Source: Orthonyx spaldingii
Taxonomy: Eukaryota > Chordata > Aves > Passeriformes > Orthonychidae
Length of the DNA: 64,000 nucleotides
Assembly: GCA_013397795.1 (NCBI GenBank)
Contig: VZTJ01000636.1
Coordinates: 1 to 64,000 of the forward strand
Direction: 5' to 3'
Shown piece after piece: positions 55,669 to 64,000 of this stretch. The translations under genes were made by a program, and so were the position numbers. A model generated the notes under the pieces. That model had not been told where the DNA came from and searched no databases. It saw nothing but the letters and a program-made list of their open reading frames with translations. The first letter of the stretch is position 1. Every line of letters starts with the position of its first letter.

Positions 55669-58600
55669 TCAGGGCCGCTGCAGGAACCAGATCTCGTTGT
55701 GGCGGTTGGCGGCGGCCGGGTTGGTGTAGCCGGCGATGATGAAGGTGTCCCGCAGGCACAGCTCGGGGCTCTCCAGGATGGCTGCCAGCAGGTTGATCTC
55801 CCTCATGATGGAGTCTTCGTTGGTGATCCCTCGGAAGCTCCTGCAATGGTCACCTCGATAGCGAGTTCAGCTCCACTGCAGCTCCTGACACAGGGGGTGG
55901 CTCTGCGCCCGGGCAACGGGCACAGCCCTGAGCTGCACCAGGGCAAGGCTGGGCTGGACATGAGGAGGAAGCCCCTCACAGAAAGAGTGACTGGGCACGG
56001 GAGAGGGCTGCCCAGGGAGGTGGTGGAGTCACCATCCCTGCAGGTGTGTAAGGAAAGCCTGAAGGTGGCACTCAGTGCCCTGGGCTGGTGACAAGGTGGC
56101 GTTAGGTCATAGGTTGGACTCGATGGTCTCAAAGGTCTTTTCCAAATTGGTTCATCCTGTGATTCTTTTTAAAACCCACTGTTTTTCCAGAGCCTAGAAA
56201 TGCCCTCTGAATTACTTGGTTGTGTTTCACCAGTGGCACTGACTGTGGCAGATCCCAAACAATTTTTTCTTAATGTTTTCTGTGCCATGTCAGATGCTTT
56301 GTTCCTGACTACACAGCATAGTCTGAGGGTGTTTTATCACACATTCACAGATGCATCATTTTACCAAGTAATTGATGTAAGTGTAAAATATCCTAAGTGG
56401 GAAGGGACCCACAGGGATCATGGATCCAGCCCCTGTCCCTGCCCAGACCCCCAACACTCCCCCCTGTGCATCCCTGGCAGCGCTGTCCAAACGCTCCTGG
56501 AGCTCTGGCAGCCTCGGGGCCGGGACCATTCCCTGGGGAGCCTGGGCAGTGCCCAGCACCCTCTGGGGAAGAGCCTTTCCCTGATATAAACAGTTAACCA
56601 TTATTTCCTGACCATCCCATTCATACCACAGGCAGTTTTTACAGTTCCTGAAAATTAAGTTTTACCACTTGTTACCTCTTACAAGGTCTAAAAATCGCAA
56701 CATGCCCAGACTGAGAACTGCACGTTTCTCCTGTGTTTAGCAGAGCAGAGTCAAAGCATTTCTCACCTGCTGTAGACAATAGTGGCAGGCCACTCCTCGA
56801 TGATGATGTCGGAGTCGAAGGGGTGTGGGGGCTCGTCCTGCAGCACCTCGGGCAGGTAATAGGCCACTGTCACCGCCGGGGTCATCGCCGACTGCGCCTC
56901 GTCCGTGTGCACGATGGTCACGATGGGGATGGTGATCCCCAGGTACAGCCCTGGGCACACACACGGGGTTGGAGGTGGTTTAGGGGACACAAGAGAAGGT
57001 TTGCACACTGTGCTTGCCTGCTGCATTCCTACTGGATTGTTTGAGTGAGTGCCACGGGGGTAATAAATTGATTTTCCTGGGATGGTTTGGACCCTGGGGG
57101 TGTGCTCCACGTTGGAAGTAGTGTTTGGCAGTAGCAGGGAGGCCCTGGCACAGGGTGCCCAGAGAAGCTGTGGCTGCCCCTGGATCCCTGGCAGTGCCCA
57201 AGGCCAGGCTGGACATTGGGGCTTGGAGAGCCTGGGACAGTGGGAGGTGTCCCTTCCCATGGCAGGGGTGGGACAGGAGGAGCTTTAAGGTCCCTTCCAA
57301 CGCGTCTGTGATTCCATGATTTTACTGTGCTTTGTGGTTGGTGTGTGGTTTTGTTGTGCTTGTGTAGTTTGTGCTTTGTGCAAGTGTTTGTGCATGTGTA
57401 TCCAAAACCGAGTATTTGCTGAGCTCTCTCCCCTTCGTGCAGGGTGGGGAGTTTGCCTGAAGTCCTCTCCCCCTCCTAAAAGGGTTGTGTTCATCTTCAA
57501 ACTGACCTCATGCCATGGTTTAAATATTTGGGAACAAAACTGCAGGCAAGAGAAGGGGCTGCTTTGTGAATTCATTGAGGGTTTGCTGTTGTTAAAAATG
57601 TTGCAGAATTTTTTTGCACTGTTGTGTGTTTGGACTGCAGGAGGCAGAGATGGCTGACAGAGGGAACTTTGTTTCTGTACAGTTTGAACAAAACCCTGTG
57701 GTTCTGGAGCTAAAATTACCTTTAAACCATGTTAAAGTGTTAAAAGAATGGGAAGAGTGGGGAAGGTACCTGAGGAGGGAAGAGCTTTTGTGATGAACAT
57801 TTGTATTTTTGTGGAAAGACACTTAAGGGCTGACTCAATCACAGCACACAGACTATTACAGCAACAAGCACTGGGCATGGCAAAACTTGATAATAACTGG
57901 AGGATGAAAAATAGGAGAACGGATGTCTGGAAGTGAAAACCAGATTAAATTGGATTGGAAACCAGGTGCACATTTTACAGGCAGGGACAAGCTCTCAAGG
58001 ACATGGTGGATTTGCCATCATTTTGAGTTAAAAGTGGATTATCTTTCTGGAAAACATGCTTCAACCACAAATTGTCCGTGTCCATTGGGACAGGGACAAT
58101 TTAATATCTTGAACTAAAGGGAAGGAGGCAGAAAACCCTGGTGCCTTTTGGTATCACACTCTGACAGGTGATTTCAGTGCTGCTGTGGAAATTAAACCAC
58201 TAAAATCCTGTAGCAAATGCCAGATTTACAGCTGAGAGCTTGGAGCAGCCTGGGACAGTGGGAGGTGTCCCTGCCCATGGCAGGGGTGGCACTGGGTGAG
58301 ATTTAAGGTCCTTCCAACCCCCATTCCAGGATTTCTATGATTTCTCTGGAAAGGCTGTATGGAAAGGAAAAATGTCCCTGTAGGGTGTATTTGGGAAAAG
58401 CTGATGAAAGCATCTCCGCAGTCAGGAGGAGCTGGGGCAGAAACACAGTTTTGTAACTGCTGTGGGGCTGAGGTGTCCCTTACCTGAGGAGTTCTGCTCA
58501 CAGATGTACCTCATGAGCTTCATGAACCCCAGGCAGATGCTCTGCTCGTACTGCTTCTCCTTCATTTTTATACAAGCCCACTTGGCCTTCCCATACTGCC

Positions 58601-61600
58601 TTTTCTCATAGAGCAGATCTCCCAGCTGCAAACACAGAGACAAGAATTTGGGGGTTTAATTTAATAAAAAGCATCAAGCAAACAAATACAACTTGAGCAC
58701 AAGAAAAACTGCATCTTTTTTCAGCTTTCATGTTCAGTGAAAGGAACATGAATTTCAATCCCTCCTCCTATAAACCAAGGAATACACAGCTGATTTTGGA
58801 TCAAAATCGACTTCAACAAATTTCTAGGTAGTTCTCTTTTAAAATAAGGATCTGTCACCTTTTGGACTGGCAGTGTTAAACATTTAGTTGCAATTAACAC
58901 TGAATAATCTTATTTTTTAGCTGCAGTTGTTACAGTAATACTGAAAAATTGCTTTCAAGCTTTTCATTACAACATAAACAGTCACGAGTCCCAAACTGGA
59001 TGAAACACACTCAAAATTATGGTATTTATAAATGTGAATTCTTTAGATCTATTTAAAAGAAATGTGGCCAAAAGGTCCTCATAGGTGATTATTAAAGGTT
59101 TTTGTGGCTCATCGATTTAAGGTTAGACACTGGTTTGCACATTTTCTGTGCTGGAAGGAATTTGCCGTACATAATTTCATTTTTTTATTAGAGGATAAAA
59201 TGGGTTTGCAAATTGCTGCTTTGTTTGATAATGATCTGTGATACAGAAATACATTTTTGGTTTTAAATTCAGATGTTCATCTCTTTCAAGTCCTCTTTGC
59301 TAAGGTTTTACCAACATGACTGTAAAGCAGCAAACACACCGCTTTAAATGAAGAAAATCATTTGATTTCAAACGGCAAAGTAAGAGGGGGTTTTGTTGAA
59401 TTAGTGATAAGATGTCACAAAGGCTGTAATTCTTGGCCATTTTCTGGCTTTCCTAATAGTTTCTACCTTAAAAAAGAAAATTCCACTTGTACAAGGGATG
59501 AGATGTTCCACATGAGAGGGAGTGGCAGAGTTGCAAAGCTTTGCCCTTGGTAACAGGGCTTTGTGGGAGCCAGGAGCGCCCCGAGGGGCCGCAGTACCTT
59601 CTCCTTGCGCTGGATCAGGGTGAAGGGGATGCTCTGTCTCTCCTGGGGGCTGTTGTTCCTGGTCAGCTGCTGGATGGGCTCTGCCATGTCTGCAACACAA
59701 GCACACAGTTCCCACCTGAGCCTTCGGGCTGCAGAAACCACGGAATGCACTGTGTGCCCCTGGGGGCCCTGTAACTGCTTTTGTTGGCTCTCCTCCAGGG
59801 AAGGAAAAACCTGGATTCTGCCCTGTGCTGGTAGGAACAGGTCTCCCTCTCCCACTCCCCATATTTGCAGCTACCCCAGTGTCCATGGAAAGCTTCTGGC
59901 TGTGCCCCATTTCCTGGCTCTGTGCAGGGGACATTCCCAATTCCAGCAGCTCTTTTGCAGTTGGATTCAGGTGTATCCACATGAGGTAAATTAAGTTGGC
60001 TGCTCTTGTTCACAGGCTCAAGGAAACACTGCTGTGGGAATTAATTTCCAAAGGATGTTTAGTGTTTAAAGGTGTGTTTCTAACTGTGGTTGCCCTGACA
60101 TCAGTTCTAGCTGAAGGTCATAAATAAATTCTGCTTAGGAGTTGTTCCCTGACAGACAGACTTGGAAACTGTGCATACAAGGTCAGTCTTAGGAGTGGAA
60201 AGTCTCTCTTCCAGAAGAGTTGGTCCCCTGGCTTCCAAAGCTGAAGTGATAAAGGCATTTGTGTACTTAGAGGATTAGAAACTCAATTTTATGTGCTGTG
60301 TTTGACAGTCTGGATGTGAATTCCTGCCCTGCTGCCTCATGGGGTGTATTGGACAAGTAGGAAAAGGATGAATTTCAGCTCCCAGAGCCCTTTTTCTGGG
60401 AGTTTGAAGTGCCTCAGGGTCTCAGTGGAAGAGGCAGGGTGATGGGGGAAGAGAGTATTATCCATGTTTGAGAGAAGAGGAGAATTAAGATGCAGGAGAA
60501 TTAACTTGGCTGAGGTCACTTAGTAAATCTGTAGCTGAGCTGGGAATCAAACCTCCATCTCCTGGCATCCAGGCCAGGGTTCAGCCTTAAGACTATTTGC
60601 CTTAAACAAAGGGGAGGAAAAACCTAAAGGGGAGAAAGCTACATTGCAGATAATTGTAAACATTTTTTTATTTGCAATGTGTCTTTGGGAAATGTTTAAA
60701 ATGTAACTAACAATAACTGACAGGTAAAATTGGTCTCTGGAGGCTGAGGGAAAAATAAAAGTAGATTAGAGTTCAGCACTGACTTTTCTAATAATTAAGA
60801 AAGCCTTCAGGACTCTACAAAAGTTAACTCTATTTTTAGATTATTGATAAGTTGGGGGTTTATATTTTTTGCATTCCATATTAATGCAGAGGATAGGGAT
60901 TACAACTGATTAAAGTCCTTTGGGGAATTTTATCCTTCAGTTTGTGACTCTGTGCTTTGTGTTGTCCCAGCCTGGAGAGCTCCACCTGCACAGGCCCGGG
61001 CTGGCAGGCAGCAGAGGGACAGGGACAGTTGGATTTTCTGAAGTCATGGTTTCAGTGATCCACAGGGATCATCCAGTGCAGCTCCTTCCCTGCCCAGACC
61101 CCCCAGCAATCCCACCCTGAGCCTTCCTGGGAGCTTTGGCAGCCTCCGGGCGGTGCCCATTCCCTGGGGAGCCTGGGCAGTGCCCAGCACCCTCTGGGGA
61201 AGAGCCTTTCCCTAAAATCCATCGTGTCCCTCCTCTGGCACAGCTCCAGCTGTCCCTCAGTCCTGTCCCTGTCACAGGGAGCAGAGAGCCGAGGGACATG
61301 GTCTGCTCCCTGGCACAGGGGCATTCCTCCTTCTGGAAAATCCCCTCCAATGCTTCCCCTCCTTCTTCAGCCCCACACAGGAGGTGAAGAAAAATCTTGT
61401 ATTGTTCTTTCTTATTTTCTGTAACATGTTCTGAGCGCCACAGAGCAAACCTGCTGTAATTCTGTAATACTGTATAGCTGTAACGTGGTCAAATGCTGCT
61501 TTTGACGTATTCCTTTTAGAAAATGTCAAATTCCCTATAGACCTTGTATCCCTAATGGATCTTAGGAATTCCCAGCCGGGTTTCACTACTCATCAGAACA

Positions 61601-62890
61601 CCAGATCGTTCTGTGGGAAGGGCTCTGGTCTCTGCTGCACGGAGCTCTCTGCAGCACCCAGGCATTCACAGGGCACTCACAGGGACCCTCCGTGCCCTGG
61701 GGATCCCGGAGCTGGCAGATTCCAGCACTCCAGACACAAACGGCGGCTGCTGGAGTGAATATTGAAACTCAGGGGTGGCATTGGGCACCCAGAGACCCTC
61801 CCGGGGCAGGGAGAACAAGGCAAGGCAGCGAGCTCTGTTCAGACTGATTAATTGATGTCCCTTCTCTTAGCGCGTTAATTGTCATTGTTAAAGCATTGCG
61901 GAGTTAGGATGAGACTTCAGCGTGTGACTGGAAAAGGAGGATGGACTCAACTTGCTGTGTTGGAATGCAGAAAGAGTTTTTAACATCAGTAATTTAACAC
62001 TGGTGATGTCCGGTGCAGCCTGGTCTCGGTTCGGCTCTCCCCACCTCGGGGAGGCAGAGTTCCCTGCGCGGCAGAGATGCTGCAGAGCTCTGTCCTCTGG
62101 GCAGGGCAGAGTTACAGTCTGAGCTGAGCTCGCAGGGACTCTGCTGCTTGTTAGGAGTTCTCCGACTCATCAGTCTTTGAGATTCTCCACTCTGTCTTAA
62201 AACTGAACCCAACCAATTTCTGACTAGCATGAGCCTGGGAGTCTCGCTGTCGGAAAGCAAATCGATCCTTTCCTTGTTTACTCAGTGCCCTTTTTAAATA
62301 CAGCCCTCTTTCCTTACAGAACGGACTTTTTGGCTGGGTGTAGGGGATATTCTTAGGAAGAATGCGTTTGCAGCTATTCAGTCAAATATCTAATTAAGCC
62401 TGAGAACTCGCACTGGTTGTTTCAGCATCAATAGGTCCCCCAGCGCTGCTGCAGCCGCGTCCCTACGTTACGGAAAGCTTTGCATCGCCCCGGGTGAGGC
62501 TCTAGCTGCTTCAGAGGCAGCCTGCGGTGCCCCAGCGGCCGCGGGACTGTGCTGGGTGTTTGTTGGTTGCCGGCTGTTCGTTGCCGTGCCCCGCAGCCCC
62601 AGCCCGTGCCCCGCAGCCCCAGCCCGTGCCCAGCCCGCAGCCCGGCCGCTCCCCGCCTTACCGCGGGGCACGTCCACCTGGTGCCCCCGGCCCACGCTCT
62701 GCCAGTAGCTCAGCAGCCGCTCCTGCTCCTCGTCGTCCATGCGCTCGGCCGCCTCCTCCTCCAGGCTGCTGCCGTGGCTGTGGTACGCCGAGTCGGCGCT
62801 CTCCTCCGCCAGCCCGTCCAGCTCCTCCAGCGTGATCGCGGCCGGGCCGCCGGGCCCCGCGCCGCCCATGCGGCACCCGCCCGTCTCCAT
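55669..62890 (-). CDS. SOUL/HEBP-family heme-binding protein, complete CDS
   Basis: Member of the SOUL heme-binding family (HEBP1/HEBP2 relatives; chicken SOUL is reported as retina/pineal-enriched). Exons on the minus strand: 62890-62662, 59689-59598, 58625-58484, 56950-56767, 55840-55669. The sum is 819 nt, or 272 residues plus TGA, with all phases matching. Exon 1 encodes an acidic 76-residue extension. A second ATG two bases into exon 2 (59687) would give a 195-residue protein, close to the usual family length. SOUL-domain hallmarks: GITIPIVTIV, a Pro-rich PHPFDSDIIIEEWPATIVYS stretch, SFRGITNE, FIIAGYTNPAAANRHNEIWFLQ near the end (compare the Y-x-P...NEIW ending of HEBP1). Exon 2 has a non-optimal donor (GTACTG). 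I leave the symbol blank because paralogue assignment needs a tree. Confidence 0.88.
55945..56168 (+). mobile_element. CR1 LINE 3' fragment (older subfamily)
   Basis: Contains ctgcccagggaggtggtgga, gttggactcgatggtctcaa and a TTCCAAATTGGTTCATCCTG tail, in the SOUL-family intron. Confidence 0.8.
56388..56582 (-). mobile_element. CR1 LINE 3' fragment (second subfamily)
   Basis: Antisense and near-identical to 47470-47640 over the cagcgctgtccaaacgctcc block. Confidence 0.8.
57130..57322 (+). mobile_element. CR1 LINE 3' fragment
   Basis: From gcagggaggccctggcacag to a TGTGATTCCATGATTT tail. Confidence 0.8.
58228..58345 (+). mobile_element. CR1 LINE 3' tail
   Basis: From gagcttggagcagcctggga to TTTCTATGATTTC in the SOUL-family intron. 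Confidence 0.75.
60454..60601 (-). mobile_element. Ancient MIR-type SINE relic
   Basis: Read on the minus strand, this resembles the tRNA-related head and core of MIR: a gGTTtgATTCCC-like B-box region, then AGTGACCTcagcc, then a tail resembling the CTCAGTTTCC-ATCTGTAAAATGG core in diverged form. Such amniote-wide relics are rare in bird genomes. Confidence 0.5.
61050..61300 (-). mobile_element. CR1 LINE 3' fragment (second subfamily, diverged)
   Basis: Antisense copy with tccctggggagcctgggcag and the complement of a cagggaaaggctcttcccc block. Confidence 0.7.
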
Positions 62891-63000
62891 CGCCGCTGCC
62901 GGCCGCCTCCGCCGCCGCCGGGAGCTTTATCGAGGGACCGGGGGCGGGGGGAGCCGCGGGGAGCCGCCTCTGCCCGCCCAGCGCGGGGAGGGAGGGAGGG
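62450..63000 (-). promoter_or_regulatory. CpG-rich 5' end of the SOUL-family gene
   Basis: Strong GC and CpG enrichment surrounds the ATG at 62890, with GGGCGGGGG-like Sp1-type sequence at about 62940-62950 and a downstream 20-bp CCCCGCAGCCCCAGCCCGTG duplication (about 62588-62629). The transcription start is not determinable by eye. Confidence 0.5.
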
Positions 63001-63440
63001 AGGGAGCGGTGGACGCGGCCGGGGATGGAGGGATGGATGGATACGGCCGGGGATGGATGTCTGCTCGAGGGACCCGCCTCTGCCCGCCCAGCGCGGGGAG
63101 GGAGCGATGGATGGATACAGCCGGGGATGAAAGGATAGATGGATGGATGGATGGATGGATGGATAGAACCGGGGATGTAGCGATGGATGGATGCAGCCGG
63201 GGATGAAGGGATAGATGGACGGATGGATAGAACCAGGGATGGAGGGGTGGATGCCCGCTCAAGGGATCGGCCTCTGCCCGCCCAGCCCGAGGAGGGAGGG
63301 AGGGATGGATGGATGGATGGATGGATGAACTGATGGAGCTGGGGATGGAGGGATGGGTGCTTGGTCAATGAACCCACCTCTGCCTGCCCAGGGCAGGGCG
63401 CCTGCCAGCCCAGGGATGGATGGATCCAGGGATGGATGCC
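62990..63440. repeat. Composite GGAT-rich repeat cluster upstream of the SOUL-family gene
   Basis: Runs of GGAT/GGAG units alternate with four copies of a GC block of the type CCTCTGCCCGCCCAGCGCGG (about 62965, 63078, 63270 and 63379). Together they form a higher-order repeat just 5' of the start codon at 62890. Confidence 0.8.
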
Positions 63441-64000
63441 CGGCCCGGGTGTTCCATGCCTTCACCCTGTGCTGCAGGGACTGGACAGTGCAGAGCTTAC
63501 ACAAGTTTGTGTTCTGTCTGTTTCCCACTCGTTCCCTCTTTCCCAGCTATTCTCTTCATCAAGTTTTCTCCACTGCTCTTCATCTCCTGTTAGTCCTTCT
63601 CTGTTGTGATTTTGTTTTATGGCTTTCAAACCACACTTTAAAAGAGATGTTTCATTTTATTCAAGAAGTCTCTGAGGTCTGTGCAAAGTATTAGGAGCTA
63701 GGGGTGCAAAAACCCTGGGGTATGTTGCTACTGAACTCCAGCTTTGGAAGTTGTCAGCTGCATCATCTTGCAGTTGTTGAGAGAAGCGTTTGTGTGAGCG
63801 AGGGGGTTGAGCAGCCCCGGTATGGGATGGAGACAGCAATTACAGCAGGGTCTGGATTTCAGTCAGGAGTCTGTGTGGACTCTGTGTTATCTTTCATTCC
63901 AAATTTAACATGAAATGACCGCTGTGACCCTTTGTGTGCAAGCAGGAAAGAGGACTCTCAGGGCATTTAGGGGTTTCGAACAGTAGGGAAATAGTCCTTT
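63441..64000. other. Region beyond the SOUL 5' repeat cluster
   Basis: Ordinary unique-looking sequence to the window end. Short open frames on both strands show no recognised motif or paired splice sites. I see nothing to annotate. Confidence 0.4.

Larger units (their letters stand above)
59690..62661 (-). other. First intron of the SOUL-family gene
   Basis: About 3 kb between exon 1 and exon 2. It contains an ancient MIR-like SINE (60454-60601), one CR1 fragment (61050-61300), and otherwise no recognisable exon. Confidence 0.5.

Overview
The window is nuclear DNA from a vertebrate, almost certainly a bird. It has intron-split genes with GT-AG junctions, CpG-rich promoters, short introns, and about forty truncated CR1-type retrotransposon 3' ends, which is the usual avian repeat profile. 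Gene content and order match the conserved block on human 14q21: TOGARAM1, PRPF39, FKBP3, FANCM. It is not a prokaryotic or viral window. I found no CRISPR array, operon or novel multi-gene system.

Layout. Positions 1-27050 (+) hold the 3' two thirds of TOGARAM1: 19 constitutive exons plus one phase-neutral probable cassette exon, followed by a 3' UTR to about 27.75 kb. Positions 27.8-32.0 kb are intergenic, with a 604-base assembly gap inside repeats and a GC-rich block that may belong to the PRPF39 promoter. Positions 32080-43061 (+) hold a complete PRPF39 CDS (13 exons, 666 codons). An intron of this gene carries a candidate H/ACA snoRNA. Positions 48215-44117 (-) hold a complete FKBP3 CDS (7 exons, 225 codons), convergent with PRPF39. 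FANCM starts head-to-head with FKBP3 across a 338-base gap, and only four exons (48565-51484, +) are recognisable. The rest of the window carries a five-exon SOUL/HEBP-family heme-binding protein gene on the minus strand (62890-55669; 272 codons, or 195 from an internal start).

How the genes relate. They are unrelated housekeeping or tissue-specific genes kept together by synteny: a ciliary tubulin-binding TOG protein, a U1 snRNP-associated splicing factor, a nuclear FK506-binding prolyl isomerase, a DNA-repair translocase and a SOUL heme-binding protein. FKBP3 and FANCM probably share a bidirectional promoter that lies in the sequence gap.

The most unusual signals are structural. Several tandem duplications sit on or beside exon boundaries. 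A 102-bp unit is repeated four times across the end and splice donor of a TOGARAM1 exon. A unit of about 141 bp covers the end and donor of PRPF39 exon 5, and the second donor has decayed. There is also the candidate snoRNA and the abrupt loss of recognisable FANCM coding sequence before an opposite-strand gene. All exon joins were derived by hand from splice motifs and reading phase. Family names come from recognition of known proteins, not from a search.
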